64,000 nucleotides of DNA. Origin: DASQGA01 sp963722715. GTDB taxonomy: Bacteria; Actinomycetota; Thermoleophilia; Gaiellales; Gaiellaceae. A program made the translations under genes and the position numbers. The stretch is taken from NCBI GenBank assembly GCA_963722715.1, contig CAVROA010000015.1:124001-188000 (forward strand). Direction: 5' to 3'. The notes under the pieces were generated by a model. It made no database searches. It saw only the letters and a program-made list of their open reading frames with translations, and was not told the origin of the DNA. Shown here piece by piece: positions 1-7,831 of this stretch (its first letter is position 1; each line of letters opens with the position of its first letter).

Positions 1-302
1 GAGCTCTTAGGCTCCGTCACGACTTTCGCGAGCACGTCCGATTCGCGGAGAATCAGGTACTCGTCGGAGCCGAGGCGAATCTCGGTGCCGCCGTACTTGG
101 AGAAGATGATCTCGTCACCCTCGTCCAGGTCCATCTTGATGTACTCCCCATCCTCGTCACGCGGGCCGGGGCCCACGGCGAGAACGCTGCCGCGCTGCGG
201 CTTCTCCTTGGCGGTGTCGGGAAGGACGATTCCACTTGTGGTCGTCATGTCTTCCTCGAGCACCTCGACGATCAGACGATCGCCCAGAGGCTTCAAGTTC
301 AT
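1..302 (-). CDS. groES: Co-chaperonin GroES (3' end cut by window edge)
   Basis: GroES forms the heptameric lid of the GroEL folding chamber in the cytoplasm. The reading begins MNLKPLGDRLIVEVLEED and continues through GIVLPDTAKEKPQ and the mobile-loop/beta-barrel pattern to a typical DYLIL-like end (DEYLILRESDVLA). About 100 codons are present, close to the usual 95-100, and the stop codon lies just outside the window. The start is fixed by an AGGAGG ribosome site 8-9 nt upstream. Two CIRCE operators lie upstream, so repression by HrcA is expected. groEL would be expected past the left edge. Confidence 0.95.
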   Translation of the reverse strand, partial: MNLKPLGDRLIVEVLEEDMTTTSGIVLPDTAKEKPQRGSVLAVGPGPRDEDGEYIKMDLDEGDEIIFSKYGGTEIRLGSDEYLILRESDVLAKVVTEPKS

Positions 303-332
303 CCAGCCTTCCTCCTTGCTCGTTCGTGCTCT

Positions 333-359
333 TTGGCACTCTCAGAGCGAGAGTGACAA
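333..359. promoter_or_regulatory. CIRCE operator, groES-proximal
   Basis: TTGGCACTC, a 9-nt spacer, then GAGTGACAA. This matches the CIRCE consensus TTAGCACTC-N9-GAGTGCTAA with the exact spacer length. It lies 31 nt upstream of the groES start codon, the usual place for HrcA repression of chaperonin genes. Confidence 0.85.
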
Positions 360-389
360 CGTCCATGATACAGAAAAACGAAGGCCGTT

Positions 390-1550
390 TTAGGAGGTTC
401 TTGGCACTCTGCGGCTAAGAGTGCCAGAACCACGGAGCGCGCTGACGGCGACGAGTGTGACCACGCAGACGACCGCGCTCAGGACGAACGGGACCGCGTC
501 GCCGAAGAGGTCGGCCAGCTGGCCGCCGACCGCAGGGCCCACGGCGTTGCCGGCCGCCCAGGCCCCGTTTGCGAGCCCGAACGAGAGCCCCTGCGCGAGC
601 CCGAACGACTCAGCTGTATCGGAGATCATCGCGCTGGCCGGAGCGTAGAAGCCGCCGTAGGCGAGGAGGGAGAGGACCGCCAGGCCCGCGACGACTGCGG
701 CCGGCTCCGCCCACGCGAGCGCGAGCGAGACCGCGATCGACGCGATCAGCGCGAGCCGCACCGGCAGGAAACGCCCACGGCGATCCGAGTAGCGGCCGAT
801 GAGCGGGTGCAGGACAACCTCTGCCGCAGCCCCGGTCAGGAACACGGCTGCGATCGCGGCCGCTCCCCAGCCCGCCTGGCCGAGCTCGAGCGGGACAAGG
901 ACGGTCACGACCCCGAAGAGAAGGGCCGGCAAGAGCATGAGCCAGAGGCCGCCGAGAAAGCTCGGCCGCTGAAGTGCCTTTCCGAGTGCACTGAGCGGCT
1001 GTGGCTCGGGCTCTGCATCGGGTGTGGTGAGTGTCCAGCCGACCAGGATCGCCCCGACCACGCTGACGGCAATGAACGTGGGTCGAGTGCCGACGACAGC
1101 TGCCGCGCCTCCCAGCACGGGGCCGAAGATCGCCCCGAAGACCGCGGCGCCGATCGCCGTCCCGAGCGTCTGACCGCGTCGCTCGCGCGGTGTCACGGCG
1201 ACGAGCCAGGTGAAGCCTCCGGCCCAGGACAGCGTGCTCCCGATGCCCTGGAAGAGGCGGCTGACTCCGAGCGTCCACGCGCTCCCCGCGAACCCGAACC
1301 CGACACAGGCCAGCGACATGAGGACAAGCCCGGCGAGGATCGTCCGCTTCGGCCCGAGATGCGCAGCTGCGAGGCCGCTCGGAATGGCCGCGAGGAGCGC
1401 CCCCGCGGCAAAGGAGGCGACCAGGAGCCCCGAGCCGGCCTTCGAGAGCCCGTACTCCGAGGCGAACTCGGGGAGGAGCGGCACGAGGGCTGCGTAGAGC
1501 ATCGTGTCGACGAGGACGATCCCGCACACGAGCATGAGGAGCCTGCGCAC
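390..1550 (-). CDS. Major facilitator superfamily transporter
   Basis: A 386-residue polytopic inner-membrane protein with about 12 hydrophobic segments, the usual MFS length. The N-terminus (VCGIVLVDTMLYAALVPLLP) is the typical first helix of drug-efflux-like MFS proteins, and residues 60-75 contain a GxLxxxxGPKRTI-like loop 2-3 motif (AAHLGPKRTILAG). The GTG start is supported by a TAGCTT -10 box ending 6 nt upstream, which implies a leaderless mRNA. It is divergent from the Nudix gene and runs into groES control DNA at its end. The substrate cannot be told from the sequence. Confidence 0.85.
   Translation of the reverse strand: MRRLLMLVCGIVLVDTMLYAALVPLLPEFASEYGLSKAGSGLLVASFAAGALLAAIPSGLAAAHLGPKRTILAGLVLMSLACVGFGFAGSAWTLGVSRLFQGIGSTLSWAGGFTWLVAVTPRERRGQTLGTAIGAAVFGAIFGPVLGGAAAVVGTRPTFIAVSVVGAILVGWTLTTPDAEPEPQPLSALGKALQRPSFLGGLWLMLLPALLFGVVTVLVPLELGQAGWGAAAIAAVFLTGAAAEVVLHPLIGRYSDRRGRFLPVRLALIASIAVSLALAWAEPAAVVAGLAVLSLLAYGGFYAPASAMISDTAESFGLAQGLSFGLANGAWAAGNAVGPAVGGQLADLFGDAVPFVLSAVVCVVTLVAVSALRGSGTLSRRVPRTS
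401..427. promoter_or_regulatory. CIRCE operator, distal, inside the MFS gene 3' end
   Basis: TTGGCACTC, 9 nt, GAGTGCCAG: a second CIRCE-type inverted repeat 42 nt from the first. It falls inside the last codons of the upstream MFS gene (stop at 390-392). Between the two repeats the minus strand carries TATCAT (363-368), a possible groES -10 box, so HrcA sites may flank the promoter. Confidence 0.75.
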
Positions 1551-1556
1551 GGCGCG

Positions 1557-1566
1557 AAGCTAGCAT
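1557..1566. promoter_or_regulatory. Overlapping divergent -10 boxes, MFS and Nudix genes
   Basis: On the minus strand TAGCTT (1557-1562) stands 6 nt before the MFS GTG. On the plus strand TAGCAT (1561-1566) stands 7 nt before the Nudix ATG. The two hexamers overlap on a GCTAGC palindrome, so the 23-nt intergenic gap can hold both promoters only if both mRNAs are leaderless and polymerase binding is mutually exclusive. Confidence 0.55.
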
Positions 1567-1573
1567 CGGTTCG

Positions 1574-2008
1574 ATGCGGCGCGAGTTCTCCGCCGGAGGC
1601 GTGGTCGTTCGCCGGCTCGGCGGCGAGTGGCGGCTGGCAGCGATCCGTCCGGCGGGCAAGGATGTCTGGGCGCTGCCGAAGGGGATCATCGACGTCGGCG
1701 AAAAGCCGCCCGAAACCGCGCTCCGCGAGGTTCGCGAGGAAACCGGAATCGACGGCCGCCTCCTCGAGAAGCTCGGTGACATCCGCTACGTCTACACGTG
1801 GGACGGCGAGCGCGTCTTCAAGGTCGTGAGCTTCTTCCTGATCCGCTACTCGCGGGGCAGGCTCGGTGACATCGCTCCCGAAATGCGCCACGAGGTCGAC
1901 GAAGCTCGCTGGCTTCCCCTCGCCGACGCTCCCCGGATGCTGGCCTACGGTGGCGAGCGCCAAATGGCCGCACGCGCTTGGGAAATCCTGGCTCCAGAAG
2001 CTCTATGA
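1574..2008 (+). CDS. Nudix hydrolase
   Basis: A 144-residue single-domain Nudix protein. The Nudix box is complete: G at about residue 37, then E, then REVREETGI (GX5EX7REUXEEXGU). The two glutamates of REVREE coordinate Mg2+ for hydrolysis of a nucleoside diphosphate linked to another moiety. The N-terminal pattern EFSAGGVVVRR with LPKGIIDVGE resembles ADP-ribose or Ap4A pyrophosphatases, but the substrate is not determinable. ATG is placed by a TAGCAT -10 box 7 nt upstream. The stop codon overlaps a possible ATGA start of the next gene. Confidence 0.9.
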   Translation: MRREFSAGGVVVRRLGGEWRLAAIRPAGKDVWALPKGIIDVGEKPPETALREVREETGIDGRLLEKLGDIRYVYTWDGERVFKVVSFFLIRYSRGRLGDIAPEMRHEVDEARWLPLADAPRMLAYGGERQMAARAWEILAPEAL

Positions 2009-2043
2009 TGCTGCGCGCCCCCGTGCGCGCCCTCGAAGAGCCG

Positions 2044-2430
2044 ATGTACGCACTGAACTTCTACTCACCCATGGTCGCCGACCAGCTGCGGAGCCGTCGG
2101 AAGACCGCGACGATCCGGCTCGGCGACAAGTCGGCGAAGTACAAGAAGGGCATGGTCGTCCAGGTCCTCGTTGGCCAGCGATACGGCCCCCGGGAACGCA
2201 TCTTCGACGCGGTCATCGACAAGGTCGATGTGAAGTCGCTCGCCGAGCTCTCCCCGCGCGAGATCGAGCACGACAACCCCGAGATCCGCCGCACCGAGGA
2301 GCTCGCCAGCTTTCTCGGCCAGCTCTACAACCGTGAGGTGACGGAGGAGGACCAGGTCACGTTGATCCGGTTCTCCGAGATTCTCTCGACGCCGCGAGCC
2401 GACGCGTTCGGCCGGCAGAGCCAGAACTAG
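2044..2430 (+). CDS. ASCH-domain protein
   Basis: The sequence MYALNFYSPMVADQLRSRRK followed by TATIRLGDK matches the ASCH fold, a small beta-barrel related to PUA domains and thought to bind RNA or nucleotides. The family's conserved N-terminus supports ATG at 2044. An alternative in-frame ATG at 2005 overlaps the Nudix stop (ATGA) and would add 13 residues. Either way it is the second gene of a Nudix-ASCH pair and likely translationally coupled. The biochemical role is unknown. Confidence 0.8.
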   Translation: MYALNFYSPMVADQLRSRRKTATIRLGDKSAKYKKGMVVQVLVGQRYGPRERIFDAVIDKVDVKSLAELSPREIEHDNPEIRRTEELASFLGQLYNREVTEEDQVTLIRFSEILSTPRADAFGRQSQN

Positions 2431-2432
2431 AG

Positions 2433-2711
2433 CTAGCTCCCCGTCTTCCGGATCGCCGTCCCGAACAGCTCTGCGTCTCGCAGCGGCGTCCCGCAGCCTT
2501 CGCACTCGACGGCAAACGCCGAGCTGAATCGCGCGCCACAGCTGGGACAGCGAAGCCGCATCTCCCCGCGGCACGTGGGGCAGGCCGCAGCGACCTCCGC
2601 TTCCGATTCGTCGAAGTACCTCTGTGCATGGCCGCAACTGAGGCAGAAAGCCACCCAGTCACCGAGCGTCTTGCGCCGCTCCTCCCGGAGCCAATCGGCC
2701 GCCTTGCCCAT
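2433..2711 (-). CDS. Small double zinc-ribbon protein
   Basis: A 92-residue protein with four CxxC knuckles in order: CLSC, CPTC, CPSC, CEGC. This is enough for two zinc ribbons. It begins with a basic helix (GKAADWLREERRKTLGDW). No catalytic motif is visible; such proteins usually bind nucleic acid or partner proteins. It is convergent with the ASCH gene, with 2 nt between the two stops. Specific function unknown. Confidence 0.75.
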   Translation of the reverse strand: MGKAADWLREERRKTLGDWVAFCLSCGHAQRYFDESEAEVAAACPTCRGEMRLRCPSCGARFSSAFAVECEGCGTPLRDAELFGTAIRKTGS

Positions 2712-2717
2712 ACGACT

Positions 2718-2723
2718 AGCCTA
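2718..2723 (-). promoter_or_regulatory. -10 box for zinc-ribbon gene, leaderless start
   Basis: TAGGCT on the minus strand, 6 nt before the ATG at 2711. The spacing predicts transcription beginning at the start codon. No clear -35 element is visible. Confidence 0.5.
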
Positions 2724-2776
2724 GCGACCGTCGGGTAAAGTCACGACGCCGAGAGAAGGGGGACGACAGCCGCCAT

Positions 2777-3823
2777 ATGGCGATTGCGCGCGAAGCAGAG
2801 CCAGTCAGCTCGATCAAGGAGACCAAGGAAGCCGGTCTCGACCGCGAGGACCTCCTCGGCATCTACCGCAACCTCATCCTCACCCGCGGAATCGAGGAGC
2901 GCGGCCACATCCTCTACAAGCAGGGCAAGATCCCGGGGAGCTTCTACACCGGCCGCGGGAACGAGGCAGCGGCCGTCGGGGTAGCCACGGCGATGCGACC
3001 GGAGGACGTCGGCACGCCGCTGCACCGTGACATGGGAGTCCACGTCGTTCGCGGCGTCGAGCCCTGGCGCATGTTCGCGCAGTTCATGGGCCGGGTCGAC
3101 GGCCCCACACGCGGCCGCGACGGAAACGTCCACATGGCCGATGACCGGCTCGGCCTGATCGCAATGGTCAGCCACCTGCCGGCCATGCTCCCGGTAGCGG
3201 TGGGAGCAGCGCTCGCCTTCCGGATCCGCGAAGAGAAGCGGGTCGCAGTCGGCTGGTTCGGCGAGGGCGCCTCCGCACGCGGCGACACGCACGAAAGCAT
3301 GAACATGGCCGGTGTCCGAAGACTCCCGGTGGTCTTCGTCTGCGACAACAACCAGTGGGCGTACTCGACGCCGACTCACCTCGAATTCGCGTGCGAGACG
3401 ATTGCGGACCGAGCACAGGCGTACGGGTTCGACGGCGTCGTCGTGGACGGAACCGACGTGCTCGCGGTCTACCGCGAAGCAAAGCGCGCCCTAGAGAAGG
3501 CGCGCGAGGGCGGCGGTCCGACGCTGATCGAGTGCCTGACCCTTCGGATGGAGGGCCACGCCGTTCACGACGACGCCTTCTACGTCCCGAAGGAGATGTT
3601 CGAGGAGTGGGCGAAGCGCGACCCGCTCGAGCGCTTCCGAACCTGGCTCCGCGACAACGCGGACTTCACGGACGAGGAGGAGGGTGAGATCAGCGAGCAG
3701 GTGAAAAAGCTCCTGAACGACGCGATCCGGAAAGCCGACGAGAGCCCGCTGCCCGTGCCCGACGGCGAAGTCGAAGCCGTCTACGCCACTCCCGAAGAGC
3801 TCGAGACTCCTCACCACAAGTAG
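2777..3823 (+). CDS. pdhA: 2-oxoacid dehydrogenase E1 component, alpha subunit
   Basis: The thiamine-diphosphate-binding subunit of an alpha2beta2 E1, which decarboxylates a 2-oxoacid and hands the acyl group to E2. The ThDP motif appears as GEGASARGD followed by CDNNQWAYS (the GDG...NN pattern, residues about 155-195). GSFYTGRGNEAAAVG is the usual substrate-channel segment. RMEGHAVHDDAFYVP replaces the phosphorylation-loop sequence of mitochondrial pyruvate E1. Length 348 is normal. An AGAAGGGGG ribosome site precedes ATG. It heads an E1alpha-E1beta-E2-lipB-lipA operon. The substrate may be pyruvate or a branched-chain oxoacid; the symbol is by family. Confidence 0.9.
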   Translation: MAIAREAEPVSSIKETKEAGLDREDLLGIYRNLILTRGIEERGHILYKQGKIPGSFYTGRGNEAAAVGVATAMRPEDVGTPLHRDMGVHVVRGVEPWRMFAQFMGRVDGPTRGRDGNVHMADDRLGLIAMVSHLPAMLPVAVGAALAFRIREEKRVAVGWFGEGASARGDTHESMNMAGVRRLPVVFVCDNNQWAYSTPTHLEFACETIADRAQAYGFDGVVVDGTDVLAVYREAKRALEKAREGGGPTLIECLTLRMEGHAVHDDAFYVPKEMFEEWAKRDPLERFRTWLRDNADFTDEEEGEISEQVKKLLNDAIRKADESPLPVPDGEVEAVYATPEELETPHHK

Positions 3824-3828
3824 GACCC

Positions 3829-5016
3829 ATGGCCGTCAAGACGTATCTGCAGGCGATCTCCGACGCCCTTCGCGACGAGATGCGCCGCGACAAGCGGGTC
3901 TTCGTGATCGGCGAGGACGTGGGCGTCTACGGAGGCGCCTTCAAGGTCACCAAGGACTTCCAGCAGGAGTTCGGCCCCTGGCGGGTGATCGACGCGCCTC
4001 TGTCCGAGACCGCGATCGTGGGCGGCTGCACGGGCGCCGCGATCATGGGCATGCGACCTGTGGCGGAGATGCAGTTCGCCGACTTCATCTCCTGCGCCTG
4101 GGATCACCTGGTCACCGTGGCGGCCAAGCAGCACTACCGGGCGGGAACCGCCGTACCAATCGTCGTCCGGCTTCCTTCCGGCGGCGGCTTCTCAGGCGGC
4201 CCGTTCCACTCGCAGAACCCGGAGTCGAGCTTCGCGCACATCCCGGGCCTGAAGATCGCCTGCCCTGCGACTCCCGCAGACGCGAAGGGCCTCCTCCTTT
4301 CGGCGATCGAGGATCCGAACCCGGTTCTCTACTTCGAGCACAAGCACCTGTACCGCCGCATCAAGGACGAGGTGCCGGACGAGCGCTACACGATCCCGTT
4401 CGGTGAGGCGCGTATTCACCGCGAGGGGGACGACGTGACGCTCGTCACCTGGGGCGCGATGGTCTACACCGCGGACGAGGCCGCGAAGCAGCTCGAGGGC
4501 GAGCTCTCCGTCGAGATCATCGACCTCCGAACGATCGCACCGTGGGATCGCGAGGCCGTGCTCGAATCGGTTGCAAAGACGTCGAAGGCGCTCGTTCTCC
4601 ACGAGGACACACAGACCGCGGGCTTCGGGGCCGAGATCATGGCGACGATCATGGAAGAGGCCTTCGAGGACCTCGATGCGCCGGTGAAGCGGATCACCGC
4701 GCCGGACACACCGGTCCCGTTCGCGCCTCCGCTCGAGAAGTGGTTCCTGCCGCAGGTCGAGGACGTCGTGGCAGGCCTCAAGGACCTCGCCGCAGTACTA
4801 GGAAGGACCCATGGCTACGCAAACCGCCGTCGATGTCGTCATGCCGCAGATGGGCGTCTCCGTCTCCGAGGGAACGATCACGAAGTGGCTGAAGGCGGAG
4901 GGCGAGGAGATCGCAGCGGACGAGTCGCTCCTCGAGATCTCGACCGACAAGGTCGACACCGAGGTTCCGAGCCCCGCAAGCGGTGTCCTGACGCAGATCC
5001 TCGTGCCGGAGGGTGA
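3829..5016 (+). CDS. pdhB: 2-oxoacid dehydrogenase E1 component, beta subunit, with out-of-frame 3' tail
   Basis: Partner of the preceding E1alpha. Family landmarks are VFVIGEDVGVYGGAF, DAPLSETAIVG, MQFADFISCAWD, LPSGGGFSGGPFHSQ and a C-terminal half ending EKWFLPQVEDVVAGLKDLAA. Family members end there, at about residue 324 (near 4800). Here the frame stays open for roughly 70 more residues. These are Arg/Gly-rich and are simply the lipoyl-domain DNA of the E2 gene read in another frame, giving a 206-nt overlap. A TAG lies one frame away at 4798-4800, so a 1-nt indel near 4795-4800 is the likely cause. The E2 ribosome site GGAAGGA sits just after it. Confidence 0.88.
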   Translation: MAVKTYLQAISDALRDEMRRDKRVFVIGEDVGVYGGAFKVTKDFQQEFGPWRVIDAPLSETAIVGGCTGAAIMGMRPVAEMQFADFISCAWDHLVTVAAKQHYRAGTAVPIVVRLPSGGGFSGGPFHSQNPESSFAHIPGLKIACPATPADAKGLLLSAIEDPNPVLYFEHKHLYRRIKDEVPDERYTIPFGEARIHREGDDVTLVTWGAMVYTADEAAKQLEGELSVEIIDLRTIAPWDREAVLESVAKTSKALVLHEDTQTAGFGAEIMATIMEEAFEDLDAPVKRITAPDTPVPFAPPLEKWFLPQVEDVVAGLKDLAAVLGRTHGYANRRRCRHAADGRLRLRGNDHEVAEGGGRGDRSGRVAPRDLDRQGRHRGSEPRKRCPDADPRAGG

Positions 5017-6238
5017 GACGGTCGAAGTTGGCACGAAGCTTGCCGTCATCTCGCCTGAAGGCGGCGGCGAGCCGGTGGACGAGCCGCCGGAGCCGGCGAC
5101 GCAGCAAGCCGCCGAGGAGTCCGCGGACGCAAGCGGCGCCGAGGGCGAGACGGCCACAGCGGCGAAGGTCGAAGAGGCGCCGCCGCCACCGAGTCCCGAG
5201 CCGGCGGCCGAGACCCCTGCCCCCGCTGCCCCACCCGAGGCCGACGGCGACGGGGGCGGCCAGGAGCGCTCGTTCGTCTCGCCTGTCGTCGCGCGCATCG
5301 CCTCAGAGCACGGCATCGACGTGGGCCAGATCGAAGGAAGCGGTCGAGGTGGCCGCGTCACGAAGAAGGACATCCTCGCCTTCGTGGAGCAAGGCGGCGC
5401 GAAGACTGCTGCGCCCGAGGCTCCGGCCGCACCCGCTGCACCGGCCGCTCCACAAGCTCCTGCGCCTCAGCCCGCGCCGGCGGCCGCAGCGGCTCAGGCT
5501 CCGGCCGGAAAGGTCGAGCCGGGCCCCGGCGAGACGGTCGAGCCCATGACACCCATGCGCAAGGGAATCGCCGAGCACATGCGACGATCGCTCGACACCT
5601 CGGCGCACGTGACGACGACGTTCGAGGTCGACCTCTCGAAGGTGGTCGCCATCCGCCAGAAGCTGAAGCGGGAGTACGAAGAACGGCACGGCGTGAAGCT
5701 CACCTACCTGGCTTTCATCGCCCGGGCCACGCTCGACGCGATCGCGAAGTGGCCATGGATGAACGCGGAGATCCGCGGCGAGTCGATCGTGACGAAGAGC
5801 TACGTGAACCTCGGGATCGCGGTCGCGCTCGAAGGAGGCAAGGGGCTGATCGTCCCGGTGGTGAAGCACGCCGAGGACAAGAACCTGCTCGGCCTCGCGC
5901 GCGCCATCGAAGAGATCGCAGACCGGGCGCGAAACAAGAAGCTGATGCCCGACGACGTCCAGGGTGGCACCTTCACGATCACGAATCCCGGCGGATTCGG
6001 CGCCATCCACGGAACTCCGATCATCAGCCAGCCGCAGGTGGCGATCCTCGACGTCGAGGCGATGGTGAAGCGGCCCGTGGTCGTCCAGGACGAGACCGGC
6101 GCCGACGTAATCGCGATCCGGCCGATCATGAACCTCTGCCTCGCCTACGACCACCGGCTGATCGACGGCGCCTATGCGGCGCAGTTCATGCGGGACCTCA
6201 GAACCAATCTCGAGACCTGGGATGAAAGCGCCTACTAG
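4811..6238 (+). CDS. 2-oxoacid dehydrogenase E2, dihydrolipoamide acyltransferase
   Basis: Core acyltransferase of the complex, 475 residues. Domain order: lipoyl domain at 1-80 with the lipoylated lysine in EISTDKVDTEVPS (about K47); an Ala/Pro/Glu-rich linker; peripheral-subunit-binding domain (VARIASEHGIDVGQIEGSGR, about 155-195); a second Ala/Pro linker; and the catalytic domain ending with DHRLIDG, whose His is about residue 448. There is one lipoyl domain. ATG follows GGAAGGACCC. The stop overlaps the lipB start by 17 nt, linking the lipoylated protein to its own modification enzymes. Confidence 0.93.
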   Translation: MATQTAVDVVMPQMGVSVSEGTITKWLKAEGEEIAADESLLEISTDKVDTEVPSPASGVLTQILVPEGETVEVGTKLAVISPEGGGEPVDEPPEPATQQAAEESADASGAEGETATAAKVEEAPPPPSPEPAAETPAPAAPPEADGDGGGQERSFVSPVVARIASEHGIDVGQIEGSGRGGRVTKKDILAFVEQGGAKTAAPEAPAAPAAPAAPQAPAPQPAPAAAAAQAPAGKVEPGPGETVEPMTPMRKGIAEHMRRSLDTSAHVTTTFEVDLSKVVAIRQKLKREYEERHGVKLTYLAFIARATLDAIAKWPWMNAEIRGESIVTKSYVNLGIAVALEGGKGLIVPVVKHAEDKNLLGLARAIEEIADRARNKKLMPDDVQGGTFTITNPGGFGAIHGTPIISQPQVAILDVEAMVKRPVVVQDETGADVIAIRPIMNLCLAYDHRLIDGAYAAQFMRDLRTNLETWDESAY

Positions 6239-6911
6239 AGGCGCGTACCTCCTCGAGCTCGGCCAAACCCCATACCTCGAGGCGTGGGAGCTGCAGCGCT
6301 CACTGGCCAAGCAGGTCCAGGAGGGCTCGCTTCCGGACACGATCGTTCTCCTCGAGCACCCGCCGGTGATCACGACCGGCCGCCGCACCGACGAGAACGA
6401 AGTGCACGTGCCCGAAGGCTCCGAGGTCGAGGTCGTCGAGACCGATCGGGGCGGCAAGTCCACCTACCACGCTCCCGGCCAGCTCGTCTGCTACCCGATC
6501 CTCGACCTGAACCGGCACGGACGCGACGTTCGGAAGTACTGCCGCGACCTCGAGGAGGCAGTCATACGCACCCTGGAGGCGTTCGACCTGGCCGCAACTC
6601 GCCTCGAGGGGCTGACCGGTGTCTGGCTCGAGCGTCCGCCGAGGAAGATCTGCTCGATCGGCGTCCACATCTCGCGCTGGGTGACGACACACGGCTACGC
6701 ACTGAACGTCGATCTCGACCCCGCCCCGTTCACGAGCTGGATCACCGCCTGCGGGCTCGAGGATGCGTCATTCACAACGATGGCGCGGGAGCTTGGGAGG
6801 CCCCTGACCGTCGAAGAGGTACGGCCGTACGCAGTCGCGGCTCTCGAGGAAGTCTTTAGCCTGTCCTTCGAGGAGCATCCGGTTCATGCAAAGCTCGCTG
6901 CCAGTAGCTGA
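6222..6911 (+). CDS. lipB: Octanoyl-ACP:protein octanoyltransferase
   Basis: Transfers octanoate from acyl carrier protein to lipoyl domains, the first step of lipoate synthesis. LEHPPVITTGRR, GKSTYHAPGQLVCYPILDL and KICSIGVHISRWVTTHG match LipB in order. The catalytic Lys is in PRKIC and the catalytic Cys in ITACGLED. About 229 residues from the ATG at 6222, which lies inside the end of the E2 gene. It overlaps lipA by 26 nt. Co-transcription with E2 is expected. Confidence 0.93.
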   Translation: MKAPTRGAYLLELGQTPYLEAWELQRSLAKQVQEGSLPDTIVLLEHPPVITTGRRTDENEVHVPEGSEVEVVETDRGGKSTYHAPGQLVCYPILDLNRHGRDVRKYCRDLEEAVIRTLEAFDLAATRLEGLTGVWLERPPRKICSIGVHISRWVTTHGYALNVDLDPAPFTSWITACGLEDASFTTMARELGRPLTVEEVRPYAVAALEEVFSLSFEEHPVHAKLAASS

Positions 6912-7806
6912 CAGGCCCCGCCGCCCGGAGTGGATGAAGGTCCGTGCTCCGAGCGCGGACTCTCGCTACTTCGACGTCAAGAAGCTCATCCATGGGCAGC
7001 AGCTCCACACGATCTGTGAGGAGGCCCGCTGTCCCAACCAGTCCGAGTGCTGGGGTCGCGGCACGGCAACGTTCCAGATCCTCGGCGACACCTGCACACG
7101 TGCGTGTCGCTATTGCTACGTCCATTCCGGGCGGCCCGAGCACCCGCCCGATCCGCTCGAGCCTTTGCGGCTGGCGCACGCTGCCTCGCAGATGGAGCTG
7201 AAGCACGTGGTCGTCACGTCGGTCGACCGCGACGACGTGCCGGACCGCGGGGCCGGCCACTATGCGGCGACGATTCGGGCGCTGAAGGCGCGCCTGCCGC
7301 AGGCAAGCATCGAAGTGCTGACGCCCGACTTTCTCGGTGTCGAGGAGGAGGCGCTCGCCGTCGTCATCGGCGCCCGGCCGGAGGTCTTCAACCACAACAT
7401 CGAGACGGTCCGAAGGCTCCATCGAAGGATGCGCGGCGCCAAAGCATCCTATGACGGCGCTCTACAGCTCCTCGCCCGGGCGAAGGAGATCGCGGACTAT
7501 CCCGTCCTGACGAAGTCCGGGATCATCGTCGGTCTCGGGGAGACGAACGACGAAGTCGTGGAGACCTTGCGTGATCTCCGCGACCACGACGTCGACGTCG
7601 TCACGATCGGCCAGTACCTCCAGCCCTCCGCCAAGCATGCAGCAATCGACCGGTGGGTGCACCCGGACGAGTTCCGCTGGTTCCGCGAGCAGGGCGAGGC
7701 GATGGGGTTCGGCTCGGTCTTCTCGGGCCCGCTCGTTCGCTCCTCGTATCGGGCGGACGAACAGCGCCACGCGGCCGAGACCGGGCGCGGCGCGGTCGCG
7801 CTCTGA
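6886..7806 (+). CDS. lipA: Lipoyl synthase (radical SAM)
   Basis: Inserts two sulfur atoms into the octanoyl group made by LipB. Both iron-sulfur sites are complete: the auxiliary cluster as CEEARCPNQSEC (C-x4-C-x5-C) and the radical-SAM cluster as CTRACRYC (CxxxCxxC). It ends with the conserved Ser-Ser-Tyr region (GPLVRSSYRAD). Length 306 is typical. It is the last gene of the E1-E2-lipB-lipA operon. No E3 (dihydrolipoamide dehydrogenase) gene lies in this cluster. Confidence 0.95.
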   Translation: MQSSLPVADRPRRPEWMKVRAPSADSRYFDVKKLIHGQQLHTICEEARCPNQSECWGRGTATFQILGDTCTRACRYCYVHSGRPEHPPDPLEPLRLAHAASQMELKHVVVTSVDRDDVPDRGAGHYAATIRALKARLPQASIEVLTPDFLGVEEEALAVVIGARPEVFNHNIETVRRLHRRMRGAKASYDGALQLLARAKEIADYPVLTKSGIIVGLGETNDEVVETLRDLRDHDVDVVTIGQYLQPSAKHAAIDRWVHPDEFRWFREQGEAMGFGSVFSGPLVRSSYRADEQRHAAETGRGAVAL

Positions 7807-7831
7807 GGCGAAGCACCGCGCGAGCGGAATT

